Origin: CALDUY01 sp046350255
Lineage (GTDB): Bacteria > Planctomycetota > Planctomycetia > Gemmatales > Gemmataceae
DNA length: 64,000 bases
Reading direction: 5' to 3'
NCBI GenBank assembly: GCA_046350255.1
Contig: JAXMAV010000015.1
Location: forward strand, 1 to 64,000
Under the pieces are notes generated by a model, which was not told the origin of the DNA, did no database searches, and saw only the letters and a program-made list of their open reading frames with translations. The translations under genes were made by a program, and so were the position numbers. This document shows, piece by piece, positions 47,639 through 56,491 of the stretch. Position 1 is the stretch's first letter. Each line of letters opens with the position of its first letter.

Positions 47639-49144
47639 ATGGCTCGGATGAACCCTCATCAATGGAGAAGCGTCACCGCCCGGATCCTCGGGGCCCTCGC
47701 CATCATTCTAGCATCTGGTTGTCAACGATTACTTCCTCCCCCAGAATCGCCCCCCTTTCAGGGGGTAGTCTTGCGAGTGGGATGCGAACCGGGAAGTGAG
47801 CACCTGATTCGCACCCATGGGCAGGCCTGGGTCAGCCGGCAGCAGGCCTCGTTGGAGATCGTGCCCGTCAAATCGGGCCTCCAGGACGACGAGAACCTCG
47901 ACCTGCGGATCCTGCGACCCGCAGCCATGCCACGGCTGGCCGCGGCCGACCGACTGACCACTTTACCGGATAAACTGGCGGAACGGGGCGATGGTTTCGA
48001 CTGGAATGGACTCCTTTCAATTTATCGAGAACAACTCCTGGTGTGGGACAAAAAAACCGTCGCCTTGCCGCTCGCGGGCGAATCGGCGGTCTGTCTGTAC
48101 CGGACAGACCTGTTCAGCAGCCCGGAGCATCAGACCGGCTACAGCGCCTGGCTGCAGAAACGCGGCCTGAAAGGCACCCTGGCGCCACCGGCCACCTGGG
48201 TGGAACTGGCCCAGCAGGCCGAATACTTCCGCGAACGTAGCAACACCCCCAGCCTGAGCGCCCTGCCCGCCGATCCCTACGACCTGGATCGGCTCTTCTA
48301 CCAGGCGGCCGCTCCCTACGTCCGCCGGGCCGTGCGCCAGGACGAGGGACAGGGGCCTGACCACCTGGCGGAAGTCTTCGCCTTCCACTACGACCTGAAG
48401 ACCGGAGCTCCCCGCATCGCTACACCCGGGTTCGTCGCCGCGCTTGAGTTGCTCCAGCGGCTGCAGGCTTGCCGGCCCACGGGCACCAGCGCACACCCGG
48501 AAGAAGCCCTGCTGGCGGGAAAAGCCGTCCTGGCGGTGGCGGACAGCTCATGGATTCTGGCCGTACAACAGCGGCCCGAGCTTGCGGACAAGCTCGGCTT
48601 CGTGAGTCTGCCGGGGAGCAGCACCTACTTCACACCCGACGGTCAGCCCCGGCAGATGCGCGAGGGAGTAAACCGCATTCCGTACCTCGGCGGCATGGGC
48701 TGGTTGGGAGTGGTGCCGCGGTCGGCCAAGTATCCCGATGCTTCGTGGAGCTTCCTGGCCGAGTTAGCTGGTTCAGTTCGAAGCACTCAGATTGCCGCCG
48801 AGCCGAGCCACGGGGGAGGTCCCACCCGGATGGAGCATCTGCTGCGCGATCGCTGGGACGCCTATGGCCTGCATGCGACGGCCGCGCTGTCGCTGAAGGA
48901 CATCCTGGGCCGCCATGTCCTGCAGCATGGGTTGAAGAACCCGGTGATGGTGCTGCGCATCCCCGATGAGGCCTCGCATCGGGCGGCCATGCATACGGCG
49001 CTGCACTCGGTACTGGCGGATAAGAAGGATCCGGCCAAGGCTCTGACTGAAGCTGCCAAGGCCTGGTCTGCCCTGGATGAGGCTCGGGGGAAGGAACGCC
49101 ATCTGCGCGAGTACCGCCTGAGCCTGGGGCTGACGGCCAACTAA
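47639..49144 (+). CDS. extracellular solute-binding lipoprotein (ABC substrate-binding type)
   Basis: 501 residues. The signal has a lipobox ALAIILASGC (Cys about 28), so it is likely membrane-anchored outside the cytoplasm. The body has the two-lobe pattern of family 1 solute-binding proteins (VLRVGCEPGSEHLI near the start, ALPLAGESAVCLYRTDLF, GWLGVVPRSAKYPDASWSFLAEL). No permease or ATPase gene is adjacent, so it is an orphan. It could bind sugars or oligosaccharides; the ligand is not visible. Confidence 0.82.
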   Translation: MARMNPHQWRSVTARILGALAIILASGCQRLLPPPESPPFQGVVLRVGCEPGSEHLIRTHGQAWVSRQQASLEIVPVKSGLQDDENLDLRILRPAAMPRLAAADRLTTLPDKLAERGDGFDWNGLLSIYREQLLVWDKKTVALPLAGESAVCLYRTDLFSSPEHQTGYSAWLQKRGLKGTLAPPATWVELAQQAEYFRERSNTPSLSALPADPYDLDRLFYQAAAPYVRRAVRQDEGQGPDHLAEVFAFHYDLKTGAPRIATPGFVAALELLQRLQACRPTGTSAHPEEALLAGKAVLAVADSSWILAVQQRPELADKLGFVSLPGSSTYFTPDGQPRQMREGVNRIPYLGGMGWLGVVPRSAKYPDASWSFLAELAGSVRSTQIAAEPSHGGGPTRMEHLLRDRWDAYGLHATAALSLKDILGRHVLQHGLKNPVMVLRIPDEASHRAAMHTALHSVLADKKDPAKALTEAAKAWSALDEARGKERHLREYRLSLGLTAN

Positions 49145-49213
49145 CCCCGGCTGACCTTGCAGCGCGGGTGCCTGTGCGAGATGGTGGATCAATCCCCTCG
49201 GAGAACCCGACAC

Positions 49214-49288
49214 GGAGGCAAGGCCCATGGACCCCGAACTGTTCGCCCTGGATGAACTACCGCCGAGGCGCAGGAGATCATCGACACG
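49214..49288 (+). pseudogene. orphaned start of the LCCL gene (apparent frameshift)
   Basis: GGAGG (49214-49218) lies 8 bases before an ATG at 49227 that opens MDPELFALDEL. That frame then becomes Arg/Ser-rich nonsense. The downstream LCCL frame, read back past its GTG at 49289, gives TAEAQEIIDT, a natural helix continuation, and meets a stop at 49253. A one-base deletion near 49257-49260 would join the two into a single good protein. Confidence 0.55.
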
Positions 49289-49831
49289 GTGGAGCAGCAG
49301 ATCAGCGCCATCCGCGACCAGGCAGATCGGCAGGTACAGCAAATCCGTGCCCGGGCCGACCAGGCTGTCACCGAGGTCGAGGAGCGCGCCGAGGAAGCCG
49401 TCCGCCAGCATCAGTTGACGCTCTTCCGCCAGCTGCGTCCCTTGCAGGAAGCACACGCCCGCGCCGGTCGGCTCGACGAGGCCCTGGCCATTCGCGATCG
49501 CCTTCGCACCTTGCGCGCGACCCTCTTGCAGGCGCAGCCGGACCCAGGCAACCTGGGACATCTGCGCGAGGCTCAGCCCGGCACCTCGCTGCTGTTCGAG
49601 GTCACTGGCTCGGCCGACGGCGTGGTCTGGGGCACCGACATCTACACCGGCGATTCGACCCTGGCTGTCGCTGCCGTTCATGCCGGCTTACTGGCCGTCG
49701 GCGAACGTGGCGTGGTGCGGGTCACCCTGGTCGATACCCTGAACGTCACCTTCACCGGCAGCGAGCGGAACGGCGTCTGGAGCGAGGATTTTTCCTCCTG
49801 GCCGATCGGCTATCGCCTCCAGCGCGCCTGA
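49289..49831 (+). CDS. coiled-coil LCCL domain protein (5' end in another frame)
   Basis: 180 residues in the intact frame from a GTG; the original start is probably at 49227 (see previous entry). Residues about 1-85 form a coiled coil (ISAIRDQADRQVQQIRARA and onward). The rest is an LCCL domain: VWGTDIYTGDSTLAVAAVHAG, GERGVVRVTL, and FTGSERNGVWS. LCCL domains are mostly known from extracellular proteins, but no signal peptide is seen here. The function is unknown. Confidence 0.8.
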   Translation: MEQQISAIRDQADRQVQQIRARADQAVTEVEERAEEAVRQHQLTLFRQLRPLQEAHARAGRLDEALAIRDRLRTLRATLLQAQPDPGNLGHLREAQPGTSLLFEVTGSADGVVWGTDIYTGDSTLAVAAVHAGLLAVGERGVVRVTLVDTLNVTFTGSERNGVWSEDFSSWPIGYRLQRA

Positions 49832-49953
49832 GCCTGGCTGCCCACCCTGCCCCGCTTGCCCGTCCCGAGGGGTACCTCCGCGATCGCTCTTGCGTTCCGA
49901 ACGCCGCGTCGGTAACTCCTCCGCTGTGATTCAGGGGACCAGGAGAAGCGCGC

Positions 49954-50922
49954 ATGGCATCTCGCATCTTCGTGCTGGCGCTGGGGCTGGGGTTGCTGGG
50001 TCCAGCCGCGCTACGGGCTGACCTGCTCTGCGACGTTCCCGTGGTCCAGATGGGCACGGTGCGAACCGGAGCCGTGCTCCGCGCCACGTTCCAGGTGCGC
50101 AACGCTGGGAACGCGGTAATCCAGGTGCGCGACGTGAAAACGGGGTGCGGCTGTATTCAGGCGCGCCTCGATGCGACCGATCTGGCACCGGGGCAGCAGG
50201 CACGTGTGGCGGTCGAAATCCACACGGTGACCCAGGCGGCCGGGTTCAACCGCTGGGGAGTAACGCTGCGCCATTCCGCCGGAGAAACTCGGTTGGAGGT
50301 GAACGCCCAGTTGGAACGGGACATCACTCTGGAGCCGGCCGCCGTGGTGCTCCATATCGACCGGGCGGCCTGTCACACCTTCCGCCTGACTGAGGCACGC
50401 GAACAGCCCCTGACGCTCCAGGGAGTCACCACCAGTTCTCCGCACGTCGAAGCTACCGCCCATGTGGCCTCCAGGCAGGAAGGCCGCTGGCAGCGCGAGG
50501 TGACCCTGCAGGTGAAGGTAAGCTGCCCCGCCGGTCGGCACGAGGGCGTGGTCTGTGTGTACACAACCGACCCGGCTTGCCCGGAGCTGCGTGTGCCGTT
50601 CACCATCGTGAAGCAGCAGCGCGGAGCGGTGCCAATTGCCCCGTCAGCCGTCGAGCAGGTGGCCAGCTATCCGGGTCAGCTGCCGGCTCGTATTGTCCTT
50701 CTCGGCCGAGGAGAGGGCGAACCCGTCGTGGTGGACCGGGTCGAGCCGGGCCACCCGGCCATCCGCTGCACCTTCTGCGAAGGGCCCGGCGTCCGCTCCA
50801 CGCTGCGGGTGGTGGTGGATGCGAGCAAGTTACCGCCCGGTCCGTTCGAGGGTGGTATCACGGTGCATCTGAGGCAGCCGGCCGGCGCCCGGGTCGAGGT
50901 ACCGGTTCGCATCACGCGGTAG
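49954..50922 (+). CDS. DUF1573 domain protein, exported
   Basis: 322 residues, with AGGAG before the ATG. It has a signal peptide (FVLALGLGLLGPAALRA). The first domain (about 25-115) is DUF1573, an immunoglobulin-like fold: ATFQVRNAGNAVIQVRDV, then the characteristic TGCGCIQARL and LAPGQQARV. Two further beta-sandwich-like stretches follow. DUF1573 proteins are numerous in planctomycetes; their function is unknown. gatB starts 56 bp on. Confidence 0.88.
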   Translation: MASRIFVLALGLGLLGPAALRADLLCDVPVVQMGTVRTGAVLRATFQVRNAGNAVIQVRDVKTGCGCIQARLDATDLAPGQQARVAVEIHTVTQAAGFNRWGVTLRHSAGETRLEVNAQLERDITLEPAAVVLHIDRAACHTFRLTEAREQPLTLQGVTTSSPHVEATAHVASRQEGRWQREVTLQVKVSCPAGRHEGVVCVYTTDPACPELRVPFTIVKQQRGAVPIAPSAVEQVASYPGQLPARIVLLGRGEGEPVVVDRVEPGHPAIRCTFCEGPGVRSTLRVVVDASKLPPGPFEGGITVHLRQPAGARVEVPVRITR

Positions 50923-50978
50923 TGCCGACCCACGCGCCTTGCGATATGCTGAACTCCTCGCAGGTAGGAGGAGTCGTC

Positions 50979-52457
50979 ATGGCCGAGTTGCCCTATCGCA
51001 TTGTCGTTGGCCTGGAAGTGCATGTGCAGCTGCTGACACGCACCAAGCTGTTCTGCGGCTGCAGCACGGCGTTCGGCGCTGCGCCCAACACGCAGACCTG
51101 CCCGGTCTGCCTGGGGCTGCCCGGAGTCATGCCGGTGCTCAACCGCAAGGCGTTCGACCTGTCGCTGCGGGCCGCGCTGGCGCTGAACTGCACCATCGCG
51201 CGCTTCACCAAGTGGGATCGCAAGAACTATTACTACCCCGACCTGCCGAAGAACTATCAGATCAGCCAGTACGACCTACCCCTGGCCACGGAAGGCTGGC
51301 TGGAGATCAAGACCGAGGCCGGGCCGCGCAAGATCGGCATCATCCGCGCCCACCTGGAAGAAGATGCCGGCAAGATGCTGCACGACGAGGAAGGGACGGG
51401 CAAGGACAGCCTCGTCGATCTCAATCGCACCGGCACTCCGCTTCTGGAAATCGTGAGCAAGCCCGAGCTGACCTCGCCCGAGGAGGCGCGGCACTACCTC
51501 GAAGAGATGCGCCTCTTGATGCGCGAACTGGGAGTGTCGGACTGCGAGATGCAGGAAGGCAGCCTGCGCTGCGATGCCAACGTGAACATTCACGTCCCCC
51601 TGCCCGGCGGCGGGCACGCGGCCACTCCCATCGTGGAGATCAAGAACCTAAATAGCTTCCGCTTCCTCGAGGCGGCCGTGCGCTATGAGGCGCAGCGTCA
51701 GTACGAGGAATGGCAGCGGAACCCGAACTACCTGTTCGGCAAGGTGTCCAAGGCGACCGCCGGGTGGGACGAAACCTACGGTCGAACCGTCTTTCAACGC
51801 CGCAAGGAAGAAGCAGCCGACTACCGCTACTTCCCCGAGCCGGACCTGGTCCCGGTGATGGTGGATGATGCCTGGCTAGAGCGCATCCGGGCGGAGGTGG
51901 GCGAGCTGCCCTCGGCGATGCGTGCGCGGCTGCAAGCCCAGTACGGCCTCTCCGAGTACGACGTCGGCGTGCTGATGAGCGGCGGCCGCGCCACCGTCAG
52001 TTACTTCGAGCAGGCGACGGCGGTGTGCCACGATGCGAAGTCGGCGTGCAACTGGATCACCAACCAGGTCCAGTCCACGCTCAAGGAGCAGGGCGGCACC
52101 CTCGAGACATTCCCCATCGCGGCTGACGGCCTGGGCGAGCTGATCGCCAAACAGAAGGAGATGGGCCTTAACAAGCAGACGGCCCAGCAGGTCTACGAGA
52201 AGATGCTGGCCGACCAGCTTGGCGCAGCCGAGGCCATCGCCGCGCTGGGGATCAAGATGGTGGCCGACACCGGGGCCATCGCCGAGATCGTGCGCAAGGC
52301 CATCGCCGCCAACCCCCGGGCCGTGGCCGACTACAAGAAGGGCAAGGCCGCCGCCGCCAACGCCATCAAGGGCGCCATCATGCGCGAGACAAAGGGATCG
52401 GTGCGAGCCGATCTCGTCGAACAGGTACTCAAGGAAGAGCTGGAGCGGGCCGAGTAG
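50979..52457 (+). CDS. gatB: Asp-tRNA(Asn)/Glu-tRNA(Gln) amidotransferase subunit B
   Basis: 492 residues, normal length, from the ATG at 50979 with AGGAGG upstream. GatB activates mischarged Glu-tRNA-Gln or Asp-tRNA-Asn for amidation in the GatCAB complex. Seen: VVGLEVHVQLLTRTKLFCGCS, zinc-type cysteines (CGCS, CPVCLGLPG), YYYPDLPKNYQISQYDLPL, EEDAGKMLHDE and LVDLNRTGTPLLEIVS. The C-terminal YqeY-like tail domain (about 350-490) binds the tRNA elbow. gatA and gatC are not adjacent. Confidence 0.97.
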   Translation: MAELPYRIVVGLEVHVQLLTRTKLFCGCSTAFGAAPNTQTCPVCLGLPGVMPVLNRKAFDLSLRAALALNCTIARFTKWDRKNYYYPDLPKNYQISQYDLPLATEGWLEIKTEAGPRKIGIIRAHLEEDAGKMLHDEEGTGKDSLVDLNRTGTPLLEIVSKPELTSPEEARHYLEEMRLLMRELGVSDCEMQEGSLRCDANVNIHVPLPGGGHAATPIVEIKNLNSFRFLEAAVRYEAQRQYEEWQRNPNYLFGKVSKATAGWDETYGRTVFQRRKEEAADYRYFPEPDLVPVMVDDAWLERIRAEVGELPSAMRARLQAQYGLSEYDVGVLMSGGRATVSYFEQATAVCHDAKSACNWITNQVQSTLKEQGGTLETFPIAADGLGELIAKQKEMGLNKQTAQQVYEKMLADQLGAAEAIAALGIKMVADTGAIAEIVRKAIAANPRAVADYKKGKAAAANAIKGAIMRETKGSVRADLVEQVLKEELERAE

Positions 52458-52478
52458 CGACGAACCGGGAGGACCCTC

Positions 52479-53420
52479 ATGCGGACCAGGTGGTGTGCGC
52501 TGCTGATGGCGCTGATGGGATTGCCGACGGTGGCACTGGGGGCCGGGCCGATGGCACCAGGGGAGGTGGTGGTGGCAGGGTACCTGCCGGACTACCGAGC
52601 GGCGTCGTTCGATCCGGAGGCGTTGCGTGGGCTCACCGACTTGCTGGTGTTCTCGGCCGAGCCGACGGCGACGGGCCCGCTGAATCTCTCGCGCGTGAAA
52701 GCGATGCCCTGGGCCCGCCTGCGGGCATACAAGACCCGGGCGCGGGTGCGACTCTGGCTCAGCGTCGGGGGTTGGGAACGCTCTGGACAGTTTGCCACGG
52801 TGACGGCTTCTGCGGAAAAGCGCAAGGCATTCGTCGAATCAGCCGTGCGAGTCTGTCTGGAGCATCGACTGGACGGGCTCGACCTCGACTGGGAGCATCC
52901 TCAAACCCGAGCCGAGCAGGATGGATACGCCGCCTTGCTGGCCGACCTGCGGCGCGGCTTCGAGCCTCACGGGCTGATGCTCTCGCTGACGATGGCAGGC
53001 TGGCAGCAGCTGCCGCGGGCCGCCTTTGCGGCGGTCGATCGCATCCATCTGATGGCCTACGACCAGGAAGGCCGTCATGCGACCTTCGAGGGAGCGCGCA
53101 AGGAGGTGGAGTTGATCAAGGCGGCCGGTGCCCCCGTGGGAAAACTGGTGCTCGGGATGCCGTTTTATGGGCGGGGAGTGGAGCAGCGATCGCGGACGCT
53201 GACCTACGCGGAGATCGTTGAGAAGTTCAAACCGAAGCCCGAGGTCGATGAGGTGGAGGGGGTGTACTTCAACGGACCGGCCCTGATTCGGCGCAAGACG
53301 ACCTACGCGGTGGAGCAGGGGCTGGCCGGGGTGATGGTGTGGGAGTTGGGGCAGGACGCGCGTGGAGCCAGGTCGCTACTGGGGGTGGTACGCGAAACAC
53401 TGGAGAAGCAGCGTCGCTAG
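52479..53420 (+). CDS. glycoside hydrolase family 18 protein
   Basis: 313 residues with a signal peptide (LLMALMGLPTVALGA) and GGAGG upstream. The GH18 catalytic motif DGxDxDxE appears as LDGLDLDWEH (about 130-139), with SVGGW (substrate strand), MAYDQEG and MVWELGQD marking later barrel strands. The short length and absence of a chitin-binding module suggest a chitinase- or endo-glucosaminidase-like enzyme acting outside the cytoplasm. It is 21 bp after gatB. Confidence 0.92.
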   Translation: MRTRWCALLMALMGLPTVALGAGPMAPGEVVVAGYLPDYRAASFDPEALRGLTDLLVFSAEPTATGPLNLSRVKAMPWARLRAYKTRARVRLWLSVGGWERSGQFATVTASAEKRKAFVESAVRVCLEHRLDGLDLDWEHPQTRAEQDGYAALLADLRRGFEPHGLMLSLTMAGWQQLPRAAFAAVDRIHLMAYDQEGRHATFEGARKEVELIKAAGAPVGKLVLGMPFYGRGVEQRSRTLTYAEIVEKFKPKPEVDEVEGVYFNGPALIRRKTTYAVEQGLAGVMVWELGQDARGARSLLGVVRETLEKQRR

Positions 53421-53422
53421 AC

Positions 53423-53443
53423 GGCGACCCACCCAAGGTCGCC
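53423..53443. terminator. short hairpin between convergent genes
   Basis: GGCGACC (53423-53429) pairs with GGTCGCC (53437-53443), just past the GH18 stop. There is no T run on either strand, so it is a weak candidate. Confidence 0.35.
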
Positions 53444-53477
53444 ATCGGTCTTCGAGGTGAATCAAGCTCGCGCCTCG

Positions 53478-53690
53478 CTAGTTGCTCGGAGGCGCGGTGT
53501 CCTCGGCGCTTCGGGGCTCCGGGTTCTCCGGCGGAGGGGGCTGCCCCTCGACCGACAGCTGCTCGGTCGCTTCGGATTCGGGCCGGTTCCCCGGTTCGGC
53601 TCGCTGGAGCCCTGACCAGACTAGCAGGCCGAGAATCAGCAGGATGCCCACGTAGAGCCAGCCAAACAGTTTGACCCCGTTCGTCTTCAT
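53478..53690 (-). CDS. small single-pass membrane protein
   Basis: 70 residues from the ATG at 53690, with a GGGAGG site right upstream. One transmembrane helix (about 9-27: LFGWLYVGILLILGLLVWSGL), then an acidic Pro/Glu-rich tail. No family recognised. It lies 114 bp downstream of the FHA-GAF histidine kinase gene on the same strand and may be co-transcribed. Confidence 0.65.
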   Translation of the reverse strand: MKTNGVKLFGWLYVGILLILGLLVWSGLQRAEPGNRPESEATEQLSVEGQPPPPENPEPRSAEDTAPPSN

Positions 53691-53804
53691 GGCCTCCCTC
53701 CCCAGGCGGTTCCCTGTGCAGTGACACAGGTGGATCAAGGAGTCGAGTCACGTAGTCGGATAGCGTCACCGAGTTTACTCGGGATCGAAGAGAAAAGCTA
53801 TCCT

Positions 53805-55568
53805 CTATTCAATGGGAGTGGGAAACTCGCCGGTCAACTGTGGATCGGCCAGGTGACCTCGGGTCGGCAAGCGGAGAGTGAACGTGCTACCGACGCCGAT
53901 CTGGCTCTGCACCGTAATGTCGCCACCGTGTTCGCGCAGGATCTTGCGACTGACCGCCAGGCCCAACCCTGTGCCACGTGACCCCTTGGTGCTGACGAAC
54001 GGCCGGAAGATCTCGGCCAACTTGTTCGCGGCTATTCCCGGGCCGTTATCCTGAACCTGGATGCGCAGCCAGGCTGGACGCGATGGCTCTGCAGCGGGTT
54101 CGTGGCTGGTCGCCACCACTACCTGGGGTGATTCACTGTCTTCCACCGCATCCAGCGCGTTGGTGACAATGTTCAGCAACGATCGGTGGATGCCCTCACG
54201 ATCAGCAGCCGCCTGTGGCAACGAGGCCAGGGTCTGGGCCTGGAGAGCCACCCCGCGTTCCCGGGCGAGGGGCTGCATCAACTCGACCACCTCCTCGACC
54301 AACTCGTTGAGGTCGGTCGCCTCAATGTTGGGCTCACGCTCCTTGGAGTAGGAAAGCATGTCCATCACCAGGTCGTGAATCTTGCCCTGGTTCTTCCCGA
54401 CGATGCGCCATCCCTGCTGGAGCAACTTGTCGTCGTGTTCGCGAATGCCCATTTCGAGCAGCTCGCCGCCGGTCCGCAGGCCCTGGAGGATGTTCTTGAT
54501 GTGGTGCGACAGGGCGGCCACGGTCTGGCCCACAGCCGCCAGCCGTTCGGCGTTGACCATGGCCTGGTAGTATCGGGTTTCCTCGACCGCCAGCGCGGCC
54601 TGGTGGGCGATGGCGATGGCCAGCGAGAGATGATCGCCCGTGAACTTGCCCGGCACCCGGCTGGCAAGCAGCTCGGCGGCCGGTGTGCTGGTATCGAGAT
54701 ACAGCACGCCCAGCGTCTGATGGCGGCCCTTCATCGGCACGCAGATTACTTCGCGGATGCCCGAGCGCACGATGCTTTGCACCGCCTGAAACCGCTCGTC
54801 GCGGGCCGCGTCAGACACCACGATGCCACGCTTCTCGCGCAGCACATGATCGACAATGGTGCGGCTGATGGGGATCTTCTCGCGCGGGGGGCTGCCCTCG
54901 CGCCAGCGGACGGCGCGCGGCTCGAACTCGCTCGACGAGGTCGGCCCCGGATCGGGCCCGGCGCCATCCCCGGCCCCATCGGTGGTGCGCAGGAGGATAC
55001 AGCCGCGATCGGCGTTCAGAGCACGGAAGACCAGATCGAGAATGCGATCGAGCAGCTGGTTCAGATCGAGCGTGTGGCTGATGAGCTGGGTTGCCTCGTA
55101 CAGCACACCCAGCGCCTGGGCGTTGCGCAGCCAGGGCCCTTCCACCTTGTCGGGATGGGCCATGATCCGGCTGCCTTCGCCCTCGCCGACGGTCTTGATG
55201 ATGGCGCTGGAAAGCTCGACGTCCTGCCGGGTGATCAGGCTGATCCGGTTGGCCAGATCGCCAGCGGGGGCCGATTCTCCCTGGTCGAGGGTGTACACCA
55301 GGATAGTCTGCCCGACCTGGATCCGATCGCCCGGCTGCAAGAGCGAATCGCGTACCGACAGGTCGTTCACGAAGGTGCCGTTGGCGCTGCCGACGTCGCG
55401 CACGCGGTAGCCGTCCGGCGTCCGAAGAAACTCGGCGTGCCGGCGCGAAACCTCAGTATCGGACAGACGGATCTTGCTGGAGGAGTCGCGGCCCACGGGC
55501 ATGACGTCGGCGGTCAGAGAAAACTGTTTCCCCTCGTCGGTTCCCTTGATGACGATCATGCGCGGCAC
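53805..55568 (-). CDS. FHA-GAF sensor histidine kinase
   Basis: 587 residues from a GTG with AAGGAG 7 bases upstream. Domain order: FHA (about 1-95: VGRDSSSKIRL, SRRHAEF, GSANGTFVND), GAF (about 160-345: RGCILLRT, VPMKGRHQTLGVLYLD), then a histidine kinase core with H-box AALSHHIKNILQGL, N-box LLNIVTNALDAV, G1 DNGPGIA and G2 GTGLGLAVS. There is no transmembrane helix, so it is cytoplasmic. The FHA domain suggests crosstalk between Ser/Thr phosphorylation and two-component signalling. No response regulator is adjacent. Confidence 0.94.
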   Translation of the reverse strand: MPRMIVIKGTDEGKQFSLTADVMPVGRDSSSKIRLSDTEVSRRHAEFLRTPDGYRVRDVGSANGTFVNDLSVRDSLLQPGDRIQVGQTILVYTLDQGESAPAGDLANRISLITRQDVELSSAIIKTVGEGEGSRIMAHPDKVEGPWLRNAQALGVLYEATQLISHTLDLNQLLDRILDLVFRALNADRGCILLRTTDGAGDGAGPDPGPTSSSEFEPRAVRWREGSPPREKIPISRTIVDHVLREKRGIVVSDAARDERFQAVQSIVRSGIREVICVPMKGRHQTLGVLYLDTSTPAAELLASRVPGKFTGDHLSLAIAIAHQAALAVEETRYYQAMVNAERLAAVGQTVAALSHHIKNILQGLRTGGELLEMGIREHDDKLLQQGWRIVGKNQGKIHDLVMDMLSYSKEREPNIEATDLNELVEEVVELMQPLARERGVALQAQTLASLPQAAADREGIHRSLLNIVTNALDAVEDSESPQVVVATSHEPAAEPSRPAWLRIQVQDNGPGIAANKLAEIFRPFVSTKGSRGTGLGLAVSRKILREHGGDITVQSQIGVGSTFTLRLPTRGHLADPQLTGEFPTPIE

Positions 55569-55642
55569 AGGCTAGCTCCTTGCCTCGTTCACCCAATCTT
55601 CCCCACACGGTACCCGTCCCAGAGCCAGAGTGCAAGCAGGGA

Positions 55643-56302
55643 TCAGGCCCCGAGCAGGCCCGGCAGTTCGTGCAGCGAGGCCAGGCGACGGTCGGGATGG
55701 GCGGCATCCAGCGCCTCCACCGTGTCAGACCCGGTAGGAACTACCCAGACTGCCACGTCAGCGGCGCGGGCAGATTCAATATCCACGGTCATGTCGCCGA
55801 TGTATAATGTTTCGGAGGGGGAAACGTGGAGCCGCTCCATGGCTGCCAGAAGCATGTCCGGCGCGGGTTTGTGTCGTCCGACGTCCTCAGGCCCCAGGAC
55901 GACAGTGAGCCAGGTGCCAATCCCCAGATGATCGACCAGCGCCCGGGTGAACTCCACGGGTTTGTTGCTGCAGATGCCGAGCTTGTAACCCCGCGTGTGC
56001 AACTGCTGTAACATCTCGCGAGCGCCCGGCAGAAGCACGGTCAACTCGCGCAGCACGCCTGGATGGTGCTGGCGGTAAGCCGCGACGCTGGCATCGAGGT
56101 CGGTAGGTCCAACGGTGCTGTGCAGCAGATGGTAGGGGCCTCGCCCCACGTGCCGGGTGACTTCCGAAACGCTTAGCGCAGCGAGACCATGCAGCGAACG
56201 CACGTGGTTCACGCTGGCGGCGATGGCGGGGTAACTATCAATCAGCGTGCCGTCCAGGTCGAAGAGGACGGCCTGGGTAGTAGTGCCAGGCACGGGGGAC
56301 AT
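55643..56302 (-). CDS. HAD-family phosphatase, phosphoglycolate phosphatase-like
   Basis: 219 residues, with GGAGG 10 bases before the ATG. HAD motifs: DLDGTLIDS (nucleophile Asp, about 15), ICSNKP (motif II), Lys in GRHKPAPDM (motif III), and YIGDMTVDIESA (motif IV). The helical cap between motifs I and II is the Gph type. It would dephosphorylate a small phospho-substrate, perhaps 2-phosphoglycolate. It is divergent from the ECF sigma gene. Confidence 0.93.
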   Translation of the reverse strand: MSPVPGTTTQAVLFDLDGTLIDSYPAIAASVNHVRSLHGLAALSVSEVTRHVGRGPYHLLHSTVGPTDLDASVAAYRQHHPGVLRELTVLLPGAREMLQQLHTRGYKLGICSNKPVEFTRALVDHLGIGTWLTVVLGPEDVGRHKPAPDMLLAAMERLHVSPSETLYIGDMTVDIESARAADVAVWVVPTGSDTVEALDAAHPDRRLASLHELPGLLGA

Positions 56303-56395
56303 GAACGGATCGCCTCCTTCTCAGCATTCGCGGCCTGTTTTACCAGTCCAGGGCGGGCAGGCAAGCGGGGAAGGCTGTGAAATCACCGGGAGACC

Positions 56396-56425
56396 TTGTC
56401 AGGGCCCCTCCCGGCTTCGTATGGT
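56396..56425 (+). promoter_or_regulatory. candidate promoter of the ECF sigma gene
   Basis: TTGTCA (56396-56401), an 18-bp spacer, then TATGGT (56420-56425), 66 bases before the ATG. Confidence 0.4.
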
Positions 56426-56491
56426 AGTGAGCTGAAGAAAAAAGAAGAACGAGTGAAAGGTAGACCCCTCGGGACGAGGGTGGGAAGAAAC

